Shown here in pieces: positions 1 to 7,443 of a stretch of DNA of 17,888 nucleotides. This DNA is from Treponema sp. (GTDB lineage Bacteria > Spirochaetota > Spirochaetia > Treponematales > Breznakiellaceae). Position 1 is the first letter of the stretch, and each line of letters begins with the position of its first letter. The DNA lies in NCBI GenBank assembly GCA_031275035.1, contig JAISPH010000018.1, positions 1 through 17,888 of the forward strand, in the 5' to 3' direction. Made by a program: the position numbers and the translations under genes. The notes below the pieces were generated by a model. It was not told the DNA's origin and did not search any database. It was given only the letters and a program-made list of their open reading frames with translations.

Positions 1-909
1 ATCGGCGAATCAGGCCGCTCCCTGCTGAAGGCCATATCGGAAGGCGCCGTTTACACCGCCTACGATCTGGGCCTGGAATTCGACGGGGAACGGCATATCA
101 TCGATCTGACCCTTTCGCCAATTCGGGACGGACTGCGGTACATAGGCTGCATCCTGATCATCAACGACATCACCGAGCAGCAGCAGCTCCGGGAACGGAT
201 GGTCTTTTCCGAAAAGCTTGCCTCCGTGTGGCTTTTGGCGGCGGGGGTCGCCCACGAGATCAACAATCCGCTGGAAACCATTTACAACTGCACCGATACT
301 TTGAAGCTGAACCTGAAAAACGCCGTGGTCGGCGGAGGCCCGGATTCCAAAGCTTTTCGCACGGTGGAACGGCTGGAATCCGAGGCGGAGGCTATAGAAC
401 ACATTGTCCGTAATTTGATTTCCTTCGGGGATGAAGAAGGGGTCGATATGGAAGTTATCGACCTTAACGAACTGCTGGAGGATATCATCAGCCTGGTACG
501 CTACAATACCCGGTACCGGAAGATAAGCATCGACTACAAATCCGCCCGGACCAGCGTCTTGATCCGGGTAAACAAAATCGAAATGAAACAGGTGATCTTG
601 AACCTGCTCAAAAACGCTATTGAGGCCATGGCCGATGGGGGCTCCATGGGAGTTTTTCTCGCCAAAACCGGGGGCAGTTCCCCCATGGCGGAGCTTACGG
701 TGGAAGACTCCGGTCCGGGGATTTCCGCCGGGGAGTCGCGGTCTATTTTTCTGCCCTTCTATTCGACCAAACGGGGCGCTTCGGGCCACATGGGGCTTGG
801 TCTGTCCATATCCTACAATATCGTGAAAAAGATGGGCGGGGAGATTACTGCGGAAAACCTCAACCCCTCGGGCTGCCGTTTTATGGTCCGTCTTCCCGCG
901 GCGGGCTAA
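1..909 (+). CDS. PAS-containing sensor histidine kinase, 5' truncated by window edge
   Basis: The frame is open from base 1, so the gene begins upstream; the first ATG at 199 lies inside the protein. The visible part is the end of a PAS domain (LIINDITEQQQ just before the linker), then a HisKA H-box (AAGVAHEINNPL, His phosphoacceptor), an N-box (NLLKNAIEAM), G1 (VEDSGPGIS) and G2 (GLGLSISYNIVKKMGG). These are the residues needed for ATP binding and autophosphorylation. The H-box and the short HATPase place it in the NtrB/ZraS-like group, whose partners are often response regulators. No receiver domain follows; the protein ends at TAA 907-909. One small oddity is SVWLLAAG, where family members usually have a SxGxLAAG pattern. 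The stimulus and partner regulator cannot be told from this window. It converges on the flavoprotein gene. Confidence 0.9.
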   Translation: MGESGRSLLKAISEGAVYTAYDLGLEFDGERHIIDLTLSPIRDGLRYIGCILIINDITEQQQLRERMVFSEKLASVWLLAAGVAHEINNPLETIYNCTDTLKLNLKNAVVGGGPDSKAFRTVERLESEAEAIEHIVRNLISFGDEEGVDMEVIDLNELLEDIISLVRYNTRYRKISIDYKSARTSVLIRVNKIEMKQVILNLLKNAIEAMADGGSMGVFLAKTGGSSPMAELTVEDSGPGISAGESRSIFLPFYSTKRGASGHMGLGLSISYNIVKKMGGEITAENLNPSGCRFMVRLPAAG

Positions 910-912
910 AGA

Positions 913-958
913 GGCCCGGCTAACGGTTTTTAACAGCCCGGCCCAGCGCACGGCCCCG
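913..958. repeat. Direct repeat, copy 1 (46 bp)
   Basis: This 46-bp segment matches 1016-1061 at 43 of 46 positions, offset by 103 bp. Copy 2 contains the stop codon and last residues of the flavoprotein gene (minus strand, ending RALARAVKNR). Copy 1 encodes nearly the same end (RALGRAVKNR) in another frame with no gene in front of it. This fits a local duplication of the 3' end of the flavoprotein gene into the space after the kinase stop. Confidence 0.8.
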
Positions 959-959
959 C

Positions 960-997
960 CCGGAAACAGCGCGCGAAACATTGAGCGCGTTTTCCGG
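960..997. terminator. Stem-loop between convergent genes, possible bidirectional terminator
   Basis: CCGGAAA at 960-966 pairs with TTTCCGG at 991-997. GC-rich inner arms (GCGCGC near 969-974 and GCGCG at 985-989) extend the stem with a small asymmetric bulge. The position between the kinase stop (909) and the convergent flavoprotein stop (1023) suits a terminator. There is no long U tract, so this is only a candidate. Confidence 0.35.
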
Positions 998-1015
998 TTC
1001 TGTAACACGGCGTGG

Positions 1016-1061
1016 GGCCCGGCTAACGGTTCTTAACGGCCCGGGCCAGCGCACGGCCCCG
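1016..1061. repeat. Direct repeat, copy 2 (46 bp), overlapping the flavoprotein 3' end
   Basis: Partner of 913-958, with 43 of 46 positions identical. It covers the TAG stop (1023-1025, minus strand) and the last dozen codons of the flavoprotein, so this is probably the source copy. The 57 bp between the copies hold the stem-loop at 960-997. Confidence 0.8.
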
Positions 1062-2234
1062 TTCTTCCAGCACCATAAATTCCGCCTCCGTGGGGTAGCC
1101 CGTCCATTCCAAGGATTCCAGGTTGTCCCACTTAAACCCCGCCAGGGTGGCGTCGTATTCTTTTTTGGCCCCCCCGACCCAGCCCCAGGAACCGATACGG
1201 AGCACGATCTTGTTGGAGATATGCTTGCGCCGGAATATGTCCAATACATAGGCCATGGGGGGAAAGACGGCATATTAGTAGGTGGGCATGGCGATAACCA
1301 TACCCATGCTTTTGAAGGCGTCCGTCAGCACATAGGAGACATTTTCGTCGGGGACCCGGTGAAGGGAGAAAGGGACCCCTTCTTTTTCGATGCCCCGGAT
1401 CACCGCATCCAGGCCGGCCTTGGTATTACCGTACATGGAACCCCAGATAACGGCAATTTCCTTTTCCCCTTCCCTGGAATAAGAGGCGTATTTGAGATAC
1501 CGTTCGATTATCTTTTGAGGCTCCCTCCGCCAGACTATGCCGTGGCTGGGGGCGACGCAGGTGATGTTCAATCCCGCCAGCTTTTTTACGGCCCTTTCGA
1601 CAAAGATGGAGAAAGAAGAGACAATATTGGCATAGTACCGGAGGGATTCCTTTTCAAAGAAAACATGCTCCTCCGGGGTAAATTCATCGTCAAAAACCCG
1701 GTCCCCCAGGGCCCCAAAGGAACCAAAGGCGTCGCAGGGAAAGAGGGTTCCCGACCCGCTCTCCCAGGTAATCATGGTTTCGGGCCAGTGAATATTGGGG
1801 GTTTCAAAGAAGGTAAGGATCTTGCCGCCCCCCAAATCCAGGGTTTCGCCGTCCTTTACCGCCCGCAGGCCCGTATCAATCTTGTAGAAGGCTTTTACCA
1901 GGTTTATCCCTTTGGCGGTAGAGATGATTTCGGCCCTGGGATTCTGTTCCCGGAATTCCTTGAGCCAGCCCGTATGATCCGGCTCCAGGTGGTTCAAAAT
2001 AAGGTAATCCACCTTGTCAAAACGGGTCCCCGCCGAGACAAGGCCCAGTTCAATCTGGTTGGGAGCGCCCCCCCAATCCCGGATCAGGTCGATAAGGGCT
2101 GTTTTTTCACCTTTTACCAGGTAGGAATTCAGGGAAACCCCCTGGGGAATAGGCCAAATTCCTTCAAAGAGATCCGCGGTTTGAATATCCGCATGCAGAC
2201 AATAGATATCGCCGGCAATTAAATGAGCTTTCAT
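1023..2234 (-). pseudogene. FprA-like A-type flavoprotein (flavodiiron protein), interrupted by an in-frame ochre codon
   Basis: Flavodiiron proteins reduce O2 or NO in the cytoplasm of anaerobes using a di-iron beta-lactamase-fold domain and an FMN flavodoxin domain. Residues 1-250 show the di-iron ligands: HLEPDH at 82-87, H149 in the IHWPE motif, D168 in CDAF, and H231 in APSHG. The flavodoxin domain follows, with the FMN loop GSMYGNTK at 265-272. The frame meets TAA at 1275-1277 straight after MPTY (residue 319). Reading on in the same frame gives YAVFPPMAYVLD and GSWGWVGGAKKEYD, both conserved FMN-domain motifs, through to TAG at 1023. Total length with the stop is 403 codons, normal for the family. 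Homologues usually have an ordinary residue (often Glu, as I recall) there, so one substitution explains the stop. It lies 20 nt after the CheY-like gene; no clear ribosome site precedes the ATG, suggesting coupled translation. A sequencing error is possible. Confidence 0.85.
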
Positions 2235-2254
2235 ATTGATTATAGCGGGTACAA

Positions 2255-2692
2255 TTACCGTTTGAGTACAGAAACGACCCGTTCCAGTACTTTTTTACGG
2301 TCCAGAGGCTTGACAATGTAGCTTTTTGCGCCCATCATAAGGGATTTTTTGACCACATCTTCCTTACCCAGGGCGCTGACCATAATAACCTTTGCTTCTT
2401 TGTCAAATTCCAGTATCTTTTCCAGGGCGGAAACGCCGTCCATTACGGGCATAGTAATGTCCATGGTAACCAGATCAACATTGGGATACAGTTCCTTGTA
2501 TTTTTCGACCCCTTGAGCCCCGTCTCCTGCAGTATCCGCAACTTCAAAGCCTTCGGAGGTAAAAATTTGACCAAGCTGTTTGGCGATAAACATGGAATCG
2601 TCAACTATAAGAACCCGATACGAACCACCTTCGGGCCTTATGCCTTCCGGGGATTTTTCATTAATGGCGGGCATATCACTCTTTGCTATCAT
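2255..2692 (-). CDS. CheY-like single-domain response regulator
   Basis: This 145-aa protein is one receiver domain with a short N-terminal extension of about 24 residues. The acidic pair is D31-D32 in LIVDDSMF, the phosphoacceptor is D78 in VTMDITMP, the switch Ser is S106 in MVSALG, and K128 lies in IVKPLD. There is no output domain, so it must act through protein contact (for example with flagellar, kinase or enzyme partners) or as a relay. The ATG at 2692 has AAGAGGAG at 2701-2708, spaced 8 nt. A second in-frame Met at residue 7 has a weaker site. It is first in a two-gene unit with the flavoprotein gene, 20 nt downstream. Spirochaetes carry many such CheY-like proteins; the partner is not visible here. 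Confidence 0.93.
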   Translation of the reverse strand: MIAKSDMPAINEKSPEGIRPEGGSYRVLIVDDSMFIAKQLGQIFTSEGFEVADTAGDGAQGVEKYKELYPNVDLVTMDITMPVMDGVSALEKILEFDKEAKVIMVSALGKEDVVKKSLMMGAKSYIVKPLDRKKVLERVVSVLKR

Positions 2693-2713
2693 GTGGCACG
2701 CTCCTCTTCTCTT

Positions 2714-2742
2714 ATTATACTGTAGGATATAGATCCAGACAA
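2714..2742 (-). promoter_or_regulatory. Candidate sigma-70-type promoter for the regulator-flavoprotein unit
   Basis: On the minus strand a perfect TATAAT (2714-2719) has TTGTCT (2737-2742) upstream with a 17-bp spacer. The predicted transcript start would lie very close to the Shine-Dalgarno sequence at 2701-2708, so the leader would be very short. That weakens the call. Confidence 0.35.
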
Positions 2743-3160
2743 GTCAATATACCTTGTTGAATTTTAGAAAACGGAGAAGCGAAAGCGGCAATTTCATTCA
2801 CTCTTCGGGCTGGCAATTAGAAGAATGATTCATGCGCCGCTATACGGCGGCGTGGAATTGTACCCCGTCGAACCTCCGGTTCGCTCTCTGTTCCGGCTAA
2901 AATAACGTAACGCTTAAAATACTGCGGAGTTCCGCTCCGCGGAGGCTCATGGTTATAAAGATTTTTTCAAGTAATTTGGGCGCATTTCCGGTATTTTATG
3001 CCGGAAACCGGGTTTTCCGGGGCGCCGGTGTCCGCCTGCAGCGGCCCGCTCCGGTCCCGGCGCTCTGCGCCGCGGCTGCGCAGACCCTTCGGATCTGAAC
3101 GTATCCCTCCAATCTTTTGCGCGGCAACCTTTTCGGTAATTATCTGCCGGTAACTGTAAA
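2743..3160. other. Gene-poor spacer, hairpin-rich, no convincing coding sequence
   Basis: The space between the regulator gene and the dihydrouridine synthase gene has no ORF with recognisable protein character. It holds a dispersed repeat copy (2861-2950, listed separately), then a GC-rich stretch with several inverted repeats. These include TTCCGG/CCGGAA around 2991-3007 and TCTGCGC (3064-3070) pairing with GCGCAGA (3078-3084). An 82-codon minus-strand ORF across it is rich in Arg, Gly and Pro, as expected from GC-rich non-coding DNA. Confidence 0.6.
2861..2950 (-). repeat. Dispersed intergenic repeat, long copy
   Basis: Read on the minus strand, this 90-bp element starts with ATGAGCCTCCGCGGAGC (2950-2934). 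It ends with a hairpin block in which GCGAACC pairs with GGTTCG, followed by ACGGGGTA (2884-2861). Both end blocks recur in the same order at 12649-12694 on the plus strand: 22 of 24 positions match in the hairpin block and about 16 of 18 in the other. The roughly 50-bp middle here, which has its own GCGGAG/CTCCGC hairpin, is shortened to a few bases in the other copy. Confidence 0.75.
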
Positions 3161-3220
3161 ATGACTGAAACGAAAGACCCGGGAGTTTCCTTTCCCTCCA
3201 AAACGGCCTACAATAGGGTC

Positions 3221-4222
3221 ATGCGGGCGCCCTTTATCCTGGCTCCTATGGCGGAGTTAAGCCACCGGGCCCTCCGGGAACTGATAGATGCTTTCGGGGG
3301 CTGCGGCGAATACTATACGGAAATGATCAGCGCCGGGGCCCTGGTCAGCGGCGGTCCCTTTGAGTCCTGGTACCTTGACGCCGGGCCCTGCCCGGGACAG
3401 GTGGTTTACCAGCTGGCCGGGGCCAATGCGGAGCATTTGGCGGCGGCGGCGGCCCTTTTGGACCGGTATGAATGCGCCGGCATTGACATCAATATGGGCT
3501 GTTCCGCCCCGGCCATTGCCCGGACCGGAGCCGGTATCCGGTGGATGAACGATGCGGAACGGGCCGCGGCCATGCTGGCGGCGGTTCGGGAAAAAACCAG
3601 GAAGCGGCTCAGCGTAAAACTGCGGCTGGGACCGGGGAATACGTCCCCGGAACCCCGGCCCGCCGCCTCCGGGACAGACGACGCCCTTTTTGACTATCTG
3701 GTCCGTTTTTGCCGCCGCCTGGAAGAGGCCGGGGCGGAGCGGATAACCCTCCATCCCCGGACCGGCAGGGAGAAGTTTAAACGCCGGGCCCGCTGGGAAT
3801 ATGTGGGCCGCCTCCGGGATTCCCTGGGTATCCCCGTGGCGGGAAACGGTGATATAACCGGAGCGGAGGATCTGCTCCGCCGGGCCGCGGGCCCCTGCGA
3901 CGGGGTCATGGCCGGCCGGGGAGCGGTCCGCCAGCCCTGGATCTTTGCCCAGGCGGCGGCCATTGAACAGGGCCGGGTCTGGGAAGCGCCGGATCTGGAG
4001 GAAACGGCCCTGCGCTTTCTGGACCTGCTGGCCCAGTATCAGCCCCCGGAGTTCCATCTGAGCCGGGCCCGCCGTTTTTTCGGCTATTATTGCGATAGTT
4101 TTATTTGGGGCGGTTACCTTAAAACCCTGCTGGGCCGGGAGGAAAACCTGGCCGGCATGGGAAAGGTTCTCTCCGCCCATATACGGGAACACCCGGAGGA
4201 ACGGCGGCCCCGCAGGACATAG
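3221..4222 (+). CDS. dus: tRNA-dihydrouridine synthase
   Basis: Dus enzymes are FMN proteins that reduce specific uridines in the tRNA D-loop with NADPH. The 333-aa product starts with the family N-terminus FILAPMAELSHRALRELI. The FMN-barrel motifs follow in order: YTEMISAGAL, QLAGANAE, the active-site stretch INMGCSAPA with the catalytic Cys at 94, SVKLRLG (K133), LHPRTGREKF (H178, R180), VAGNGDI, and GVMAGRGAVRQPWIF. The family usually has Pro after the catalytic Cys; here it is Ser. The start is uncertain. ATG 3221 gives the family N-terminus, while an in-frame ATG at 3161 would add 20 unconserved residues; neither has a strong ribosome site. It stands alone on the plus strand and converges on the receiver gene at 4276. 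Which uridine it modifies cannot be told. Confidence 0.92.
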   Translation: MRAPFILAPMAELSHRALRELIDAFGGCGEYYTEMISAGALVSGGPFESWYLDAGPCPGQVVYQLAGANAEHLAAAAALLDRYECAGIDINMGCSAPAIARTGAGIRWMNDAERAAAMLAAVREKTRKRLSVKLRLGPGNTSPEPRPAASGTDDALFDYLVRFCRRLEEAGAERITLHPRTGREKFKRRARWEYVGRLRDSLGIPVAGNGDITGAEDLLRRAAGPCDGVMAGRGAVRQPWIFAQAAAIEQGRVWEAPDLEETALRFLDLLAQYQPPEFHLSRARRFFGYYCDSFIWGGYLKTLLGREENLAGMGKVLSAHIREHPEERRPRRT

Positions 4223-4245
4223 CGGTAACCGGGGCTGCGGGCGGA

Positions 4246-4272
4246 GGGCGTCTCCATGGGGACCCCTTGCCC
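4246..4272. terminator. Stem-loop between convergent dus and receiver genes
   Basis: GTCTC (4250-4254) can pair with GGGAC (4259-4263) around a CATG loop, with outer GGGC/GCCC arms at 4246-4249 and 4269-4272. It lies in the 53-bp gap between two convergent stop codons. The stem includes a G-T pair and there is no T tract, so the call is tentative. Confidence 0.3.
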
Positions 4273-4275
4273 TTC

Positions 4276-4638
4276 CTATTCGCCGATTACCGCCTTTACC
4301 TTTTCAAGCAGTATGTCTTTCTCCACGGGCTTTTTTATATAGGCCTCCGCGCCGAGGTTAACGGCCCGGGAAACGGTTTTCAGATCCGATTCGGAAGATA
4401 CAAAGATAACAGGCGTATTCTCGTACCAGATCTGCTTCTTCGCGTACTCAAGGAATTCTATACCGCTCATGGCAGGCAGCAGAATGTCAAGCAGGATAAG
4501 ATCGAATTTGGTTTTGTGCAGCAGCGAAAAGGCCCGGGTCGTCGTTTTTGCAGGATAGACTTCGTACTTGCCGGAAAGAAAATCCGTAATAATGCCGATA
4601 ATTTCACTCTGATCGTCTACCACTAAAATTTTCTTCAT
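4276..4638 (-). CDS. Stand-alone receiver-domain response regulator
   Basis: The 120-aa protein is a single receiver domain: acidic pair D8-D9 in LVVDDQ, phosphoacceptor D51 in LILLDILLP, switch Ser at 81-82 in VIFVSSESD, and K102-K103 in YIKKPVE. No output domain follows. The ATG at 4638 is chosen because a perfect AGGAGG (4645-4650) lies 6 nt upstream; an in-frame TTG at 4644 would be too close to that site. It follows the hybrid kinase gene by about 50 nt on the same strand. It is therefore the likely terminal or intermediate acceptor of that kinase's phosphate, though this pairing is inferred from position only. Confidence 0.93.
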   Translation of the reverse strand: MKKILVVDDQSEIIGIITDFLSGKYEVYPAKTTTRAFSLLHKTKFDLILLDILLPAMSGIEFLEYAKKQIWYENTPVIFVSSESDLKTVSRAVNLGAEAYIKKPVEKDILLEKVKAVIGE

Positions 4639-4694
4639 AATCAACCTCCTGTTTCATACCGGAGCTTTCCAAACGTCAATTTTGAAAAGCCCGT

Positions 4695-7283
4695 CTATCC
4701 TTCGTTTTCCAGCAGAGCACAAAGCCCGCGGGCTTTTTCCGCGGCCTCGTCGTAATCCATGGATCCGGCCAGGCTGAGAACCTCCGCCAGGGCTGCGTCA
4801 AAGACCGGGGCGTCCGCTCTGCCGGCAGGACGCAGACCCTCCAGTTCCTTCAGCGCCGCCCCGATCCGGGAGGAACGGCCTTCTTCACAGGCTTCCGCCA
4901 ATTCGGCAAGTTTCGCCGCCAGTTCAGGGGCGCCGGTTTCGGTCCTGGCGGTTCCGGCCTGCTCCGCAAAAAGCGAAGTACCGTGAAGGGCGGCGTCAAA
5001 ATTCGCCAGAGCGGAACAGAAGGCCTCCGTTTCCTCACGGCAGAGCGATTTGTCCCCGCCCTTTGCGGCCGCTTCCAGCCTTTCCCCCCAGCCGGAAAGA
5101 GCCCCGGCGCCGGCGGCGGCGCAGAAGCCCTTGCAGGCGTGGACCTGTACGGTATAGGCCCTCCAGTCCTCCGCGGCAAGGCTCCCGCGGATTACGGCAA
5201 GAGTTTTCTCCAGGCCGGATGAAAACTGCCTCAATGCCGCAGTATAGGTTTCAAAGCTTTCCGCCGTATAGTGAAGCCCCTTTTCCAGGTCAAGCCCTTC
5301 AATTTTTGCAAGTTCCCCGCGGAGGCGTTTTTCCCGCTCCTCCGGTTCCGCGGCGGCAGGCTTCCCGTCTTCCGCGCCGTCCAGGGTATATTTTTCTTCC
5401 GGCAGAAAATGTTTCAGCGCCGCATTCAGGGCGGCGCCGTCTATGGGCTTTGAGATAAAGCCGTTCATGCCGGCGGACAGGAAGAGCTCCTCCGCGCCCT
5501 GTACGGCATTGGCGGAAAGGGCCACCACGGGCATGGACGCATAGGGAGAATCCCCCTCCGCAAAGGCGCGGATCTGCTTCACCGTCTCGATGCCGTCCAG
5601 ATCCGGCATCATGTGATCCATAAAGACAAGATCATAGGGGCGGCCGCTTTCAACGCTCTCCCTTATCTTCTCCAGGGCCTCAAAGCCTCCGGCCGCGGTT
5701 TCCGCATTAATGCCGTGTCTGACCAGAAAGCCCAGCGCCACCGTCAGGTTTTCGGGAACATCGTCCGCCACCAGCGCCCGCACGTCCCTCGCCCTGACAA
5801 AGGGTATATCTTCGGTCCTGCCTGCCCTGCCGGGATCGCCGGGAACCAGGGGCAGATACACGGTAAAGGCGGAGCCGGAACCGTAAACGCTGGACACTTC
5901 GATATGTCCGTTCATCAGGGAAACAAGATTTTTGGTGATCGCCAGCCCCAGCCCCGTCCCCATGATGCCCCTGTTCTTCCGAATATCAAAACGCTGAAAG
6001 CTGCCGAAAATTTTGGGGATGTTTTCCTCTTTTATGCCGATGCCGGAATCTTCGATCTTCGCCGTAAGGCATTTAGTTCCGCCGGCCCGCCCGGCATCCG
6101 TCCCGTCCATGTTCCGTCTGCTCAAAAAAACGCTGAAGGAGACATAACCTTTCTTTGTATACTTTATCGCATTGTTTATGATATTGATAAAGATCTGTTT
6201 TACCTTGATTTCATCGCCATAGAGAATATCCGGCACCGTACTATCGAAGCTGCGCCTGAACTCAAGGCCCTTTCCCCGGGCGATAAATTCACACATGGAA
6301 GAGACATGATCGTAGAGGGCGCGTATATTGTAATGTACCGGTACAAGTTCAAGTTTTCCCGCCTCTATTTTTGAAAAGTCCAGAATATCGTTAATGATGG
6401 AGAGCAGCGATTTTGACATCTTCTTGATGTCCTCAAAATATTCTTTCTGGAGGGAAGACAGATTCTCCGTGGGCATTAGATCGCTCATGCCGATGATGGC
6501 GTTCATGGGGGTGCGAATTTCGTGGCTCATGGCGGCAAGGAACCGGCTCTTTGCCCTGGTGGCCTGTTCCGCATCCATGCGGGCCCGGTCAATATGGGTA
6601 ACGTCGGTAAGGTAGATATAGCGGCCCGCATTGTTTCCCAATGTATTGCTCACTATCGAAAAATGCCGCATCTCCCCGTTTATTTCTATCTTTTTTACGG
6701 TGTTGACCGGTTCTTTTGAAACGAGCATATCCCCTATCATTAGTTTTACGTCTATGTCGCGGAAAAGGTCCAGCACCGGACGGCCCGGGGCAAGGGCGGG
6801 GTTTTCGATGCCGGCGAATTGAGCCATACTTCTGCTGAGGTGAACGATACAGTTAAGTTCGTCCACAATGACTATCATCATGGGCGTTATGTCCATCAAG
6901 GTCATAAAGGTATCCGTGGTTCTTTCCGCCTTGAGGCCCCGGTATGCGGCAAGGCGGACAAAGAGATAGAGAAGGACCGAAGAAACGATCATGACCGTCC
7001 CGTGAACGGCAAGCTCCGAATAGGGGGCGCGCCGGCCCGGCGTTTCCAGGGGGATGCGGAAATAAATAAGGACGAGGTTGATGATATTGGTAATCAGAAG
7101 GTACTGTCCCAGCCGCCGCCGGTCGTTAAAGACAACCGCAATGCAGCAGGTTCCCAGGTAGACCGTAAAAAAATAGCTGCCGTCCCGGCGGATAACGGAA
7201 AGGGCGGTGCAGATTATATAAATAAAGAAGGGACAAAAAAACGCCGCTATTGCGCGCCGTAACTCCGCCGGACTACCCCGCAT
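4695..7283 (-). CDS. Membrane hybrid sensor kinase: TM-PAS-HisKA-HATPase-REC-Hpt
   Basis: The 862-aa protein has about four hydrophobic segments in residues 11-112 with very short loops, so it probably senses within the membrane. A PAS-like region follows (about 125-230), then HisKA with MSHEIRTPMNAIIGMS (H254), the N-box NIINNAIKYT (N371), G1 EDSGIGI (411-417) and G2 GTGLGLAI (442-449). A receiver domain has D507-D508, phosphoacceptor D556 in VFMDHMMPDLDG, and K612. An Hpt domain has VHACKG with H715. Residues 770-862 are an Ala/Glu-rich helical tail like those often found after Hpt domains. All residues of a His-Asp-His relay are present, so the next Asp is expected on a separate protein, most simply the adjacent receiver (4276-4638). 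The ATG at 7283 has AGGAG (7292-7296) spaced 8 nt. The signal is unknown. Confidence 0.95.
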   Translation of the reverse strand: MRGSPAELRRAIAAFFCPFFIYIICTALSVIRRDGSYFFTVYLGTCCIAVVFNDRRRLGQYLLITNIINLVLIYFRIPLETPGRRAPYSELAVHGTVMIVSSVLLYLFVRLAAYRGLKAERTTDTFMTLMDITPMMIVIVDELNCIVHLSRSMAQFAGIENPALAPGRPVLDLFRDIDVKLMIGDMLVSKEPVNTVKKIEINGEMRHFSIVSNTLGNNAGRYIYLTDVTHIDRARMDAEQATRAKSRFLAAMSHEIRTPMNAIIGMSDLMPTENLSSLQKEYFEDIKKMSKSLLSIINDILDFSKIEAGKLELVPVHYNIRALYDHVSSMCEFIARGKGLEFRRSFDSTVPDILYGDEIKVKQIFINIINNAIKYTKKGYVSFSVFLSRRNMDGTDAGRAGGTKCLTAKIEDSGIGIKEENIPKIFGSFQRFDIRKNRGIMGTGLGLAITKNLVSLMNGHIEVSSVYGSGSAFTVYLPLVPGDPGRAGRTEDIPFVRARDVRALVADDVPENLTVALGFLVRHGINAETAAGGFEALEKIRESVESGRPYDLVFMDHMMPDLDGIETVKQIRAFAEGDSPYASMPVVALSANAVQGAEELFLSAGMNGFISKPIDGAALNAALKHFLPEEKYTLDGAEDGKPAAAEPEEREKRLRGELAKIEGLDLEKGLHYTAESFETYTAALRQFSSGLEKTLAVIRGSLAAEDWRAYTVQVHACKGFCAAAGAGALSGWGERLEAAAKGGDKSLCREETEAFCSALANFDAALHGTSLFAEQAGTARTETGAPELAAKLAELAEACEEGRSSRIGAALKELEGLRPAGRADAPVFDAALAEVLSLAGSMDYDEAAEKARGLCALLENEG

Positions 7284-7353
7284 GGTCTACGCTCCTGTTC
7301 CTGAAGGCTTTCCGCCCGCGGAAGCGACGGGGTACTTCGGGACATGCTTCTCC

Positions 7354-7380
7354 ATTGTACCTTACCATGGGCGGATTCAA
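7354..7380 (-). promoter_or_regulatory. Weak candidate promoter upstream of the hybrid kinase
   Basis: On the minus strand TACAAT (7354-7359) has TTGAAT (7375-7380) upstream, but the spacer is only 15 bp. Two copies of TTGACA (7388-7393 and 7404-7409 as reverse complements) lie further upstream without a well-placed -10. The region 7284-7443 is otherwise non-coding, and the call is low confidence. Confidence 0.25.
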
Positions 7381-7443
7381 GCTTTCCTGTCAAGAACCTG
7401 TCCTGTCAACAGATCTATCCAAGACTGAAGTTCCCGGACAGCT

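Noticed and set aside
981..2222. 413-codon plus-strand ORF opposite the flavoprotein gene
   Set aside because: It lies antisense to a gene with clear flavodiiron motifs and has no recognisable protein character. It is the type of long shadow frame common in GC-rich genes.
2861..2884. GGTTCGA-like block suggesting a tRNA T-arm remnant
   Set aside because: No acceptor, D or anticodon arms can be drawn around it at either copy; the symmetry is explained by the dispersed repeat's own hairpin.
2953..3201. 82-codon minus-strand ORF in the spacer before dus
   Set aside because: Arg/Gly/Pro-rich composition typical of GC-rich non-coding DNA, with no ribosome site or recognisable domain; it overlaps the dus start region.
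3257..4192. 311-codon minus-strand ORF opposite dus
   Set aside because: Fully antisense to a strong dihydrouridine synthase match and without any family pattern.
7418..7441. Similarity of a 24-bp stretch here (minus strand) to 13539-13562
   Set aside because: Only 19 of 24 positions match, with a longest exact run of 10 bases. Matches of that quality are expected by chance in a window of this size.
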